Assembly: GCA_949825045.1 (NCBI GenBank)
Contig: OX463829.1
Location: 4,278,001-4,342,000, forward strand
Origin: Argyresthia goedartella
Taxonomy: Eukaryota > Arthropoda > Insecta > Lepidoptera > Argyresthiidae
Direction of reading: 5' to 3'
DNA length: 64,000 bases
Shown one piece after another: positions 23,272-34,060 of this stretch. How positions within the stretch are numbered: position 1 is the stretch's first letter; the number at the start of each line of letters is the position of its first letter. The translations under genes were made by a program, and so were the position numbers. The notes beneath the pieces are model-generated. The model was not told where the DNA came from. It searched no databases and saw only the letters and a program-made list of their open reading frames with translations.

Positions 23272-24284
23272 TCACACGTATCATAAACCCTCTATACTGC
23301 GTACAAAAACCGCACGTTACGATCAGCATAATGTTAAACTACTTGGTAAAAACTCATTTCTTATCTGAAAAATTACACATTATGACCATTATGTGTAATT
23401 TTTCTACATATTATGAAATTCAAATTTCGAACGCCGACGCCCGCCTGCGTGCCGCCCCTAGTTTGTCTGTGATGTTGCTACTGACATTCAAATTTCGAAC
23501 GCCGACGCCCGCCTGCGTGCCGCCCCTAGTTTGTCTGTGAAGTTGGTACTACAGAACAAGCTAAACAACTGCAGAGCCACAATGCCGGTCAAACATGCGG
23601 TTCCTGAACACATCAAAGAGAGCTTATGATATGTGTGTAGATAAACTAGTGTATGTAACTGTACATAATTAGACATTAAAACTCTCAAGAGATATTACTC
23701 TGAAACTCGCCTTCGGCTGGTTTCATAAACCCACTCCCAATATTAATGCCCTCCATTATGTAGCAGTCACATAATAGTAGTTTATGTGACTGCTGCATAA
23801 TGGAGGGCATTAAAACCCGAGAGTGGGTTTATGAAACGAGCCGAAGGCGAGTTTCATAATAATATCACTCGAGAGTTTTAATGCCTAGTTATGTACAGTT
23901 ACATACACTAGTTTATCTACACACGTATCATAAGCTCTCTTTGATGTGTTCAGGAACCGCATGTTTGACCGGCATTGTGGCTATGCAATTGTTTAACTTG
24001 TTCTGTAGAACCAACTTCTCGCAGGCGGGCGTCGGCGTTCGTAATTTGAATGTCAGTACCAACTTCACTAACAAACTTAGGGACGGCACAAGGGTGGGCG
24101 TGGGCGTTCGAAATTTGAATGTCATTATATGTAGAAAAACTGACCATAATGTGTAGTTTTCCAAATACGAAACGAGTTTTTGCCAAGTAGTTTAACATAA
24201 TGCTGATCGTAACGTGCGGTTTTTGAACGCAGTAAAGAGGGTTTATGATACGTGTGTACATAAACTACTATTATGTAACGTTAT
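23272..24284. repeat. ~1 kb palindromic foldback element
   Basis: Two ~500-bp arms are inverted copies around a 7-base centre at 23775-23781. The innermost arms agcagtcacataa / ttatgtgactgct are exact. Landmarks repeated in opposite orientation include ggtcaaacatgcggttcctg and its complement, and aaaccgcacgttacgatcag. Each arm also holds two tandem copies of a ~69-bp segment containing cgaacgccgacgcccgcctg. A single-arm copy is at 61706-62145. The right edge lies about 20 bp before the splice acceptor of the first Dop2R exon. Confidence 0.85.
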
Positions 24285-24305
24285 CCTATTATTGTTTCCC
24301 AACAG

Positions 24306-24418
24306 TTCAACGGCTTGGTGTGGGGCCTGCCCCCCGTGGTGTGCGACTGCTACATCGCCATGGACGTCACCTGCTCCACCTCGAGTATATTCAACCTGGT
24401 CGCCATCTCTGTTGACAG
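24306..24418 (+). CDS. Dop2R: D2-like dopamine receptor, exon with TM3 and start of DRY
   Basis: Part of a class A G-protein-coupled receptor in the plasma membrane of neurons that binds dopamine and, by family knowledge, couples to Gi/o. The 113-nt exon lies between a tttcccaacag acceptor and an AG|gtgagt donor and ends in phase 2. It encodes the conserved ECL1 Trp/Cys stretch (WGLPPVVCDCY), then TM3 (YIAMDVTCSTSSIFNLVAIS). Asp in AMDV is the position that binds the amine in all aminergic receptors. The Asp of the DRY motif is the last whole codon, and Arg is completed by the next exon (AG+A). The match to the insect Dop2R family (remembered VTCSTSSIFNLVAIS) is strong. No TM1-TM2 exon was found upstream. 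Confidence 0.88.
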
Positions 24419-26508
24419 GTGAGTCATACCACAGACAACATCATAAAATACTAGGTAATACATGTGTATGTACACACTTATGCATACATACATGAATGCA
24501 TGATTGTAAAAACCCACCTCAGACCATTTTGTAAACTTTCGGGAAATTAATAACCTTTTATTATGAAAAAATATTATAATGGACGTCTATAACCATAAGA
24601 GAACAATTTAAATGACCACCAAAATATTTTTTCCTACTCAAAATGGGTAAATGATCACCAAAAGTTGCAGAAAATATCAGGGCAAAATACTGCGGTAGCT
24701 CCTAAGGGTAAAGGGGGTGAGCGAAGCGAAATCAACATAAAGCTGAGTCAGACGCCATTTATAATGACAGTGACACACCACGACTGTCATTTCATTTTAT
24801 ATCATGTGTCATTGCTATTTTTAATCTCTGTGTTTTGTTTCTTTGTTGTAATTGTAGTGTGTTCACTGTCCTTATAATAAATATTTCTTTCGTTCTTTCT
24901 TTCTTCTTTCTTCCTTTTTTTCTTTGTTTTAGGTGGAACATTAGGACGAACAACAAAAAATACTTAAAACAAACTTAAGTACACAAAACATAAAAAGAAG
25001 TTTTGGTGATCATTTACCAAACACAGTTTGGTGATCATTTACCCATTCTGGCAGTCATTTCGAATTTATTGGTAGTAAAATAGGTGCGTTTTTGGTAACC
25101 GTTTAAACATACGCCTAACTATAATAGAAAGTATTGATTGAGAATTATATTTTAAGTTAATAATTATGAATACGACACATTAAAAGTTAATGGCTTCTTT
25201 ATATTATATATATATATATAAGGTGGGTTTTTACATTATTTCAAAACAATATTCGTGAAATACCAGTTTCTTAATAATCATAATTAATTTACAACTTCTC
25301 CTGTAGTAGTAGGCCACTGAGGAGAGTGGCGTTTGTGTTGCCGGACCGAACGGACGTGTCCCCCCGAGATCTCGCAAACGCATTTAAACAAACAATAGTT
25401 TTCATCCCCGGCGCGCGCCTTTTGTTCTGCCTCCGGAGGCCCGAAAACGAGCCTGGCTTATAGGCTGGCTTATACCGCGTGTTACTGTAAGGGTTACCTG
25501 GGGAATGTGCGTGATCCATCTAGGCACCCCATCTGTGCAATACCGCGCATTTCAGTGATTGTGATGATACTAGTGCGGTCAAGTGTAATGAATGCCCAGA
25601 GAACTGCGCGATACTCTTAGGCATCCCATCTGTGCATGCCCTAGAATTCTAGGCCAGGTGCACGTCTGAGCCACGCAGCGACAGGCCGGCAGCGAGCGAC
25701 GCCTACGCAACACACCCTCAACGCTACTGCCTCCACCACCACCGCCGCTAAACACACCAACCTGGTGAGATCATTCCGATTAGGACATCATTGATAGTGA
25801 TTACCTATCTCTAACTTTATTTCTCTCAGCACCACTCGCCGCCTGACAATAATAAACCACGACTTACCGCGGCCGCGGTTGCCCCTATTGACTAAGGCAT
25901 AATCACATTTATAGGTGCGTCATAGGCAAAATCAACTAATAAAACATTATTATAGCTACATATACTTATATTGCTTTGCCTGAAAATAAATTCGAGAGAA
26001 TTCTCCTCGAGATTTCTTTTCTCCTCATCTTCGAAAGACCATTCAAAACAGTCATTAACAATAACCTTCCACTAAACCCTGAAACTCTATGAATAAGCCA
26101 ACCCAAAACTTGACAATCCTAGAATTATTTTTACGTAGCTAAACTGCAAATATACTAAACCCGACAATAAACAAAAACTAAACACGTGCATGCCATAAAA
26201 AGGCCATCTCACCAAATTCCCAGAAACTAGACAAAACAATTGACTGCTATTTAGGAACAATTGAAAAAGCTTCGAAGCACAAAAGGCCCACAACGTTCCC
26301 TCACACATCTGGCACCCATTCTATATTGTCAGCCCATCTTGGAAATACCGGGAAACATTAGAATAAAAATAGATCGTAAAAGGCCAAACAGGGTCTCTCA
26401 TCATACCGGCCGTACACCTCTTAGAAACAACCCACACACACATTCATATTAGCTAAAACAGCATGAGGCTCTCTCCTGTAGTAATATCTTACACTGGAAA
26501 CTCTACCA

Positions 26509-26972
26509 ATGCCCAGAGATGGAAACTGCCTGTTCCATGCAATTGCAGACCAAATCAACCATCTGTTTGGAGCGACATTCAAACATACCCACATCAGAAG
26601 CGACTTAGCTAGATACGTGGAAGCTAACAGCAATTATCCACGCATCAAACTTGCGATCGACGCACCAAACGCAGAAGCTTTCACTGAGTACATAAAAAAT
26701 CTCCACATACAGGGCACGTGGGGAGGTGAAGAAATTATCATAGCAGCCGCATCAACAAAATGGCCCATCAATCGTATATAGCCCCCAACAAGAATATAAC
26801 GAAGTCGGAACTATCAACTTGACCTTTTCCGACAGCCACTACGACAGCGCATACATAATAGAGCACCAAAACGTAATCAACAACCAGTCAAATCTACAGC
26901 ATCTCACTTTTCCCATACCAAAATACAGCGCGACAACCAAAGTACACTCAAGTTCCACCCGCCCCAAAAACA
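26509..26972 (+). pseudogene. OTU-like cysteine protease ORF, copy 1, frameshifted
   Basis: OTU proteases cleave ubiquitin chains; why some retrotransposons carry one is unknown. The copy starts MPRDGNCLFHAIADQINHLF, containing the OTU catalytic signature D-G-N-C. It reads on through IKLAIDAPNAEAFTEYIKNL and GTWGGEEIIIAAA, then loses about 29 bp relative to copy 3 (compare 30282-30310), shifting the frame. The downstream His-containing block (SHYDSAYI) is still legible in the shifted frame near 26835. A Met codon 12 bases upstream in copy 3 (METLPMPRDGN) is altered here. Confidence 0.8.
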
Positions 26973-27894
26973 GATAATATGATAGCGGTAAATCTAAACA
27001 CCTTCCCCCGGCCTACCCAAAATGCACAACTCAAGATTAGATGACCAATGACTTTGATACTTACCGTACCGACACATACACTCACACGCCACAAACACAT
27101 GCATCCCCCTCCGCCGGGTCAGATACAACCGGGTACTTCATCTTTAGGGCCTTATTCACGGACTGAACCTCGACCCGAGTCACGGACCTAACTAATATGC
27201 ACTAATGAAGTGAATTGAAGTAGGTGATATCAGTGCAATGAGTCTCACTAGCTGAGCAACAACCTGGTGAGATCGCTGCGATTATGATAGCCCTAACTCA
27301 GATCAAAAGGTAAAACGAACTCTATATCTGGCAGGTAATCCCCTTCGTAATGCTAAATACCATTTCATAAACAGATACCACGCTCGCTTCAAATTACTAC
27401 GCCAACTCCAAACTATCCCACAGGCACAGTGCCGTAATGTACGTACCTACTGGTAGGAGATAGGTGTATCTAAATACAAAACTAGGCAGGAACCTACCCA
27501 ATAACAGTAAAACAAAACTTAACTATTTCTAAGTTTATCCGGTCCGACAAGCCCACAAAAATAAAACAATAATGCAAGCCCGTCTACTACATAACTGCAT
27601 ATTCTGAGAAATAGCGAGAAACAGCCAACAATTGCACATCATAAAAGGATCATTTTACCAACTTCCAGAAAACAGGCAATTAACAAAAGACTTCCACTGA
27701 TGAACAATAACAACAATAATATCGGAGACTTTTTGTCCTAAGCGGCTCTCTACCGAGAATAAGGGCGCACGAAGATACGCACAAACTTTGACAATCGCAA
27801 CCCGTACGATCTGTTAATCGTAGACAAAGGTAGTTCAAATAAATCACGCTATCTCTAAGTTCTTTCTTTCAACAACATCCCAAGAAGATAACGT

Positions 27895-28583
27895 AATGGA
27901 AGCCTTACCAATGCTGAGATGGTAACTGCCTATTCACCGCAATTGCTGACCAAATTAATCACCTATGTCAATTAATATGCAACCACACCCACATTCGTAA
28001 GGACCTAGTTAAATATGTAGAAGAAAACGGCGATGAACAGAACAAAGCTCGCAATCACTGAACCTGAAATCCTCAACAACTCAATATTGAAAATCTGCGC
28101 AATTACGGTACTTGGGCTGGAGAGGAGATTATAATACCAGCTGCCGAATACTTTCTACTTAACGCAACAATCCACCAGCAAAATACACCATCGCTCACAT
28201 TCACGCCCAAGAATCCAGCGGATGCAGTGAAATCTATCAACCTCAACGTCACAGGACACCACTACGACAGCGTTTACTTGCTTGAATCGCCAAATTTACC
28301 CACGGATCAAGCAACCGATAACCAAACTGATAACACCATACTTTCGCCGATACTTAATGCAACACCCATGACCTCCTCAGGGTCAACCATAACATCAACA
28401 GAAGACATGCCAGACAACACCGGATATACGATGATACGAAACAGCCCCATATTTAAACCACAAGTCACATGCGAGCGTATGCGCATTGCTACTTGGAAGG
28501 TTAGAGGATGCGCCGAAATAACTAAAAGACTCAACATTGACGCGGAATTGACTAACAAAACTTTAACCCTTAATAAGGCCTGA
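27895..28583 (+). pseudogene. OTU-like ORF copy 2 plus endonuclease start, degraded
   Basis: Reading through stops and small indels gives GNCLFTAIADQINHL (near 27930), then GTWAGEEIIIPAAEYF, and an intact frame from 28227 with TGHHYDSVYLLE (the OTU C-terminal His block). About 130 residues later comes MRIATWKVRGCAEITKRL, the first motif of an AP-type endonuclease (normally ATWNVRG). The Asn of that motif is Lys here, and the frame is then lost at about 28555. This shows OTU and endonuclease are encoded in series in the same orientation. Confidence 0.75.
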
Positions 28584-30024
28584 GCTTGTATGAGAGCTAG
28601 AACACATTTGAGGGTGGATTTAGGGTAAATAGGTATCACAGATTTCAAAAAAGTACCTTAAAAAGGGGGAAAGGGGGGGAAGTACTTTTTTTTTGGTGGG
28701 AAATAAATTCCCCTTGCCCGATTGCGTATGTGCAACGTGTTGCAAAGTGGGAAAATAATTCCCATTGCCCGTTATGTATTTGCAAATTATCGTACTTTTG
28801 TTTTTGTTCAGATACTAGTACTTGCCCCTGACTTCGAGAGTGGCGTTTGTGTTGCCGGACCGAACGGACGTGTCCCCCTGAGACCTCGCAAACGCATTTA
28901 AACAAACAATAGTTTTCATCCCCGGCGCGCGCCTTTTGTTCTGCCTCCGGAGGCCCGAAAACGAGCCTGGCTTATACCGCGTGTTACTGTAAGGGTTACC
29001 TGGGGAATGTGTGCGATCCATCTAGGCACCCCATCTGTGCAATACCGCGCATTTCAGTGATTGTGATGATACTAATGCGGTCAAGTGTAATGAATGACCA
29101 GAGAACTGCGCGATACTCTTAGGCATCCCATCTGTGCAAGCCCTAGAATTCTAGGCCAGGTGCACGTCTGAACCACGCAGCGACAGGCCGGCAGCGAGCG
29201 ACGCCTCAACATACCCTCAACGCTACTGCCTCCAACACCACCGCCGCTAAACAAACCAACCTGGTGAGATCATTCCGATTAGGACATCATTGATAGTGAT
29301 TATCTATCTCTAACTTTATTTCTCTCAGGACCACTCGCCGCCTGACAATAATAAACCACCACTTACCGCGGCCGCGGTCGCCCCTATTGACTAAGGCATA
29401 ATCACATTTATAGGTGCGTCATAGGCAGGATATAACAATTCCCTACCTACGCAATATCAAAATCAACTAATAAAACATTATTATAACTACATATACTTAT
29501 ATTGCTTTGCCTGAAAATAAATTCGAAATAATTCTCCTCGAGATTTCTTTTCTCCTCATCTTCGAAAGACCATTCAAAATAGTCATTAACAATAACCTTG
29601 CACTAAACCCTGAAACTCTGTGAATAAGCCAACCCAAAACTTAACAATCCTAGAATTATTTTTACGTAGCTAAACTGCAAATATACTAAACCCGACAATA
29701 AACAAAAACTAAACACGTGCATGCCATAAAAAGGCCATCTCACCAAATTCCCAGAAACTAGACAAAACAATTGACTGCTATTTAGGAACAATTGAAAAAG
29801 CTTCGAAGCACAAAAGGCCCACAACGTTCCCTCACACATCTGGCACCCATTCTATGGTGTCAGCCCATCTTGGAAATACCGGGAAACATTAGAATAAAAA
29901 TAGATCGTAAAAGGCCAAACAGCTTCTCTCATCATACCAGCCGTACACCTCTTAGAAACAACCCATACACACATTCATATTAGCTAAAACAGCACGAGGC
30001 TCTCCCCTGTATTAATATCTTACA

Positions 30025-30537
30025 ATGGAAACTCTACCAATGCCCAGAGATGGAAACTGCCTGTTCTATGCAATTGCTGACCAAATCAACCATCTGTTTG
30101 AAGCGACATTCAACCATACCCACATCAGAAGCGACTTAGCTAGATACGTGGAAGCTAACAGCAATTATCCACGCGTCAAACTTGCGATCGACGCACCAAA
30201 CGCAGAAGCTTTCACTGAGTACATAAAAAATCTCCACATACAGGGCACGTGGGGAGGTGAAGAAATTATCATAGCAGCCGCGGAGTTCTACGTTATAAGT
30301 GTAGAGATCCATCAACAAAATTGCCCATCAATCGTATGTAGCCCCCAACAAGAATATAACGCAGTCGGAACTATCAACTTGACCTTTTCCGACAGCCACT
30401 ACGACAGCGCATACATAATAGAGCCCCAAAACGTTATCAACAACCAGTCAAATCTACAGCATCTCACTTTTCCCATACCAAAATACAGCGCGACAACCAA
30501 AGTACAGTCAAGTTCCACCCGCCCCAAAAACAGATAA
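30025..30537 (+). pseudogene. OTU-like cysteine protease ORF, copy 3 (longest, 170 aa)
   Basis: The best-preserved OTU copy: one open frame of 170 residues starting METLPMPRDGNCLFYAIADQ. The catalytic-triad elements are all present: Asp and Cys in RDGNCLF near residues 8-11, and His in SDSHYDSAY near residue 127, with the typical strand-rich segment GGEEIIIAAAEFYVISVEI before it. A length of about 170 fits a minimal OTU domain (about 120-150 residues). It stops before the endonuclease, so it is either a separate small ORF or a truncated N-terminal part of a larger polyprotein. I cannot tell whether it was ever a stand-alone protein. Typed as a pseudogene because it lies in a broken element. 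Confidence 0.78.
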
Positions 30538-31439
30538 TATGATAGCGGTAAATCTAAACACCTTCCCCCGGCCTACCCAAAATGCACAACTCAAGATAAG
30601 ATGACCAATGACTTTGATACTTACCGTACCGACACATACACTCTCACGCCACAAATACATGCATACCCCTCCGCCGGGTCAGATACAACCGGGTACTTCA
30701 TCTTTAGGGCCTTGTTCACGGACTGAACCTCGACCCGAGTCACGGACCTAACTAATATGCACTAATGAAGAGAATTGAAGTAGGTGATATCAGTGCAATG
30801 AGTCTCACTAGCTGAGCAACAACCTGGTGAGATCGCTGCGATTATGATAGCCCTAAGTCAGATCAAAAGGCAAAACTAACTCTATATCTGGCAGATAACC
30901 CCCTTCGTAATGCTAAATACCATTTCATAAACAGATAGCACGCTCGCTTCAAATTACTACGCCAACTCCAAACTATCCCACAGGCACAGTGCCGTACTAG
31001 TAGGTAGGAGATAGGTATACCTAAATACAAAACTAGGCAGGAACCTACCCAATAACAGTAAAACAAAACTTAACTATTTCTAACTTTATACGGTCCGACA
31101 AGCCCACAAAAATAAAACAATAATGCAAGCCCGTCTATTACATAACTGCATATTCTAAGAAATAGCGAGAAACAGCCAACAATTGCACATCATAAAAGGA
31201 TCAATTCACCATCTTCCAGAAAACAGGCAATTAACAAAAGACTTCCATTGATGAACAATAACAACAATAAAATCGGAGACTTTTTGTCCTAACCGGCTCT
31301 TTACCGAGAATAAGGGCGCACGAAGATACGCACAAACTTTGACAATCGCAACCCGCACGATCTGTTAATCGTAGACAAAAGTAGTTCAAATAAATCACGC
31401 TATCTCTAAGTTCTTTCTTTCAACAAAATCCCAAGAAGA

Positions 31440-31825
31440 TGACCTAATGGAAGCCTTAACAATGCTGAGATGGTAACTGCCTATTCACCGCAATTGCTGA
31501 CCAAATTAAATATGTAGAAGAAAACGGCGATGAACAGAACAAAGCTCGCAATCACTGAGCCTGAAATCCTCAACAACAACAATGAAAATCTGCGCAATTA
31601 CGGTACTTGAGCTGGAGAGGAGATTATAATACCAGCTGCTGAATAATTTCTAGTTAACGTAACTATCCACCAGCAAAATACACCATCGCTCACATTCACG
31701 CCCAAGAATCCAGCGGATGCAGTGAAATCTATCAACCTCAACGGCACAGGACACCACTACGACAGCGTATACTTGCTTGAATCGCCAAATTTACCCACGG
31801 ATCAAGCAACCGATAACCAAACAGA
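31440..31825 (+). pseudogene. OTU-like ORF copy 4, deleted and interrupted
   Basis: Counterpart of copy 2. The GNCLF region is followed by a ~50-bp deletion, then EEIIIPAAE near 31620 and GHHYDSVYLLESP near 31755. A LINE inserted at 31826 separates it from its endonuclease start at about 32540. Confidence 0.72.
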
Positions 31826-32462
31826 TTTATTTATTTATTTATTTATTGATCTTAAAAAATCCACAGCTAATACAATTATGTAAGGCATGAAAAATAATCT
31901 TAACATTAGCCAATAATGGATTTACATTTTTTTGTTTAAATATTATAAGACAAACGTACTTGGTGATTATACTTATATATAGAAATTATAACTAAAACTA
32001 CTTATACATATATGTAACTAGTGTTGATTTAGTTTTAAAAATTTAATTTATATTATTGCAAGTTGAGATGTGGTGTGCCGGTTGTGTAAGTAGTGTAGGT
32101 TGCATGTGTTGTGTAGTGGTGTGAGTGTAGTTGTACCTGTGTCTGCTTAGCCCTACGACGACGATGGTCTTGGGGTCGGGACTGTGTCTATTGAATTTCC
32201 ACTAAGCAGGGTGAGTATAGGTGAGTAGGCTTTCGTATGACACGGCAGATACATCATCAATGTATCTGTTTGTTTTAATAATTCAAATAATATTTTTCTT
32301 AAAAACCTGTTTAGAGGTGTTAAAAATGTCTAGGTCCTTATCTTTGGAAATCTTGTTGTAATTTAAATGACACCTATTCATGACTGAGTTTTGTGCATAG
32401 TTAGACCGAGATAGGGGGACATGGAAGAGAGGAGTGTGCCTGGTTCTTTTATTCGGAACATT
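31826..32462 (-). mobile_element. 5'-truncated LINE inserted in the OTU element
   Basis: Begins (read on +) with a (ttta)n tract at 31827-31848, the complement of an A-rich tail. On the minus strand it ends in a LINE RT C-terminus (a peptide like HVPLSRSNYAQNSVMNRCH near 32370-32425). The word aaccgataac occurs on both sides (31808-31817 and 32464-32473), but unit 1 has near-repeats of it there, so the target-site duplication is uncertain. Confidence 0.65.
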
Positions 32463-32539
32463 TAACCGATAACACCATACTTTCCCCGATACTTAATGCA
32501 TAACATCAACAGAAGACATCCCAGACAACACCGGATATA

Positions 32540-32794
32540 CGATGATACGAAACAGCCCCATATTTAAACCACAAGTCACATGCGAGCGTATGCGCATTGC
32601 TACTTGGAACGTCAGAGGATGCGCCGAAATAACTAAAAGACTCAACATTGATGCGGAATTGACTAACAGAAACATACAAATAACCTATATACAGGAAACA
32701 AACATGATACATATGTCAAAACACTATCTCTGGTATCTGTATGCTCGCATCGAACAAGACGCTATAAAGAAATACAGGAAAAAGGGAATTATAG
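32540..32794 (+). pseudogene. AP-endonuclease N-terminus of the OTU element
   Basis: Non-LTR elements of this type nick target DNA with an APE-like endonuclease. MRIATWNVRGCAEITKRLNI carries the first motif intact, and QITYIQETNM has the second (the metal-binding Glu in QET). The frame continues about 35 residues to about 32790, where a minus-strand LINE tail begins. The rest of the endonuclease and the RT palm are missing from the element. Confidence 0.75.
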
Positions 32795-33235
32795 GAACAA
32801 ACCTCCTTCACAATATTGCACACAAATATTTTAAAAGTTACATCAAAATAAAATGCATGTACAAGGGCGAGCTTGTCTCTAAAAAGAGATTTCTTCCAGC
32901 AAAACAAGGCATTACAGGAATTGCTATCATAAAAGGGTATTACAGTGCACAATAATTACTATAACTAAAATTTCTAGGAATAAATTAAAATATCTGTAAA
33001 ATACAGATAGCAAATACGAAATAATTACCGTTATATACATAAACTTTACATATAATAATATAAATACAATAACTTTTACGAAAGAGACAGGTAGTGCTCT
33101 TATATGTTTCTTAAAAGAAAAAAGAGTCGGACTGTCTCTTAGAGTGCAAAGAGTGCAAAAAGTGCATTCCAGAGTCGGACCGCCCGCAACCTGAAAGAGC
33201 GTTTATACGCAGCGCTGCTATGCCGTGGAGTAGCT
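32795..33235 (-). mobile_element. LINE D copy, 5'-truncated
   Basis: Reading the minus strand from 33235: an RT C-terminal end (SFRLRAVRLWNALFAL, then RDSPTLFF), a 3' UTR, then tttgctggaagaaatctc and agagacaagctcgcccttgt, ending gtgtgcaatattg at about 32808. It is the same family as 60418-60930 on the opposite strand. The 68-codon + strand reading of this part (CMYKGELVSKKR) is antisense. Confidence 0.75.
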
Positions 33236-34060
33236 AAAAGTGAATAATTAAATATCATCGGAGAAATGCTCATGGCAAACTTAAAAGTAGAAAGACGAAA
33301 ATTCTTATAAGAGACCTCATAAACAACCAGTGTATTGGACGGAGTTCCAATACGAACCGTAAACGAAATCAAATATCTCGGCACATATATTACGGCAGGA
33401 CATAGGACACAATAAAAAAGAGGTGCCGGCAAGCCATATGCAATTCCAAGGCCCTAATGCATTTTATAATGAAATCCAACATGGACTGGAATATAGTGCG
33501 CCTGATTTACAAAATGGTCATTGCACTGTTTATAAAATACGGACAAAAAGCGGCAACCCTCACTAAAGCAAACAGTTGAAAGTCAGTTCTTGACTAAGAA
33601 AATATGAACGCCTGATCCTCAGAGACATGTTTGAGAACGCCAGAAGCTTTCCAAGACACTACAAAATTCATGACTGACTACAGGGCAAAACGATAACCAA
33701 ACGAATCAAAAACCACCGGATGTGTTACAATACATATTCTGCGACGCCCACAACAGCATTTACTACTCGCTCCATTCAAATACGAAGCAAGGAAGAAGAA
33801 AGACGGCCGACTTATATACACCTGGAAAGATTTCCTTAAGCATGACATCAAATACTACGGTGAAGAACACAGTTACTGGACATAATCATCACACAACAGG
33901 GACGAAGTCAGGATGGCCTAGAGGCAAATATACCGTATTCCAGAAACAGAGAGCGAAAGCGAAACTGGGAACTTACCGGAACCCAAACGAACACGACTCA
34001 GGAAACTCAACTAATAACAATAACTGAAAATAGAAGAAAAACAAGAACTTGAAGAAAATA
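33236..34060 (+). pseudogene. RT C-terminal remnant and 3' region of the OTU element
   Basis: Fragments of a LINE reverse transcriptase after the catalytic palm. GVPIRTVNEIKYLGTYITAG (near 33330-33390) is the conserved KYLG motif region, followed in other frames by SNMDWNIVRLIYKMVIALF, YERLILRDMFENARSF and, near 33790, RKKKDGRLIYTWKDFLKHDI. Many stops and shifts. The catalytic YADD block is not present, so a large internal deletion removed it. The 3' UTR runs from about 34030 to the (catt)n at 34257-34272. Confidence 0.65.

Larger units (their letters stand above)
25321..28835 (+). repeat. tandem unit 1 of the OTU element (3.5 kb)
   Basis: The segment beginning gagagtggcgtttgtgttgc at 25322 recurs at about 28837 with few differences, and the homology continues to about 31825 and again from 32463. 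Unit 1 ends with about 280 bp of unrelated sequence (28555-28835) containing the G-run 28664-28680. Within the unit the two halves (from about 25768 and from about 27262, both acctggtgagatc) are older, diverged duplicates of each other. Confidence 0.78.
28836..31825 (+). repeat. tandem unit 2 of the OTU element
   Basis: Second copy of the 3.5-kb unit, nearly identical to 25321-28320 apart from small indels (for example an extra ~27 bp at about 29428-29458 and a missing ~50 bp in the copy-4 OTU region near 31508). A LINE insertion at 31826 interrupts it, and homology resumes at about 32463. Confidence 0.78.

Noticed and set aside
32716..32952. 78-codon minus ORF across the LINE D tail
   Set aside because: Reads through 3' UTR and EN antisense; not a protein.
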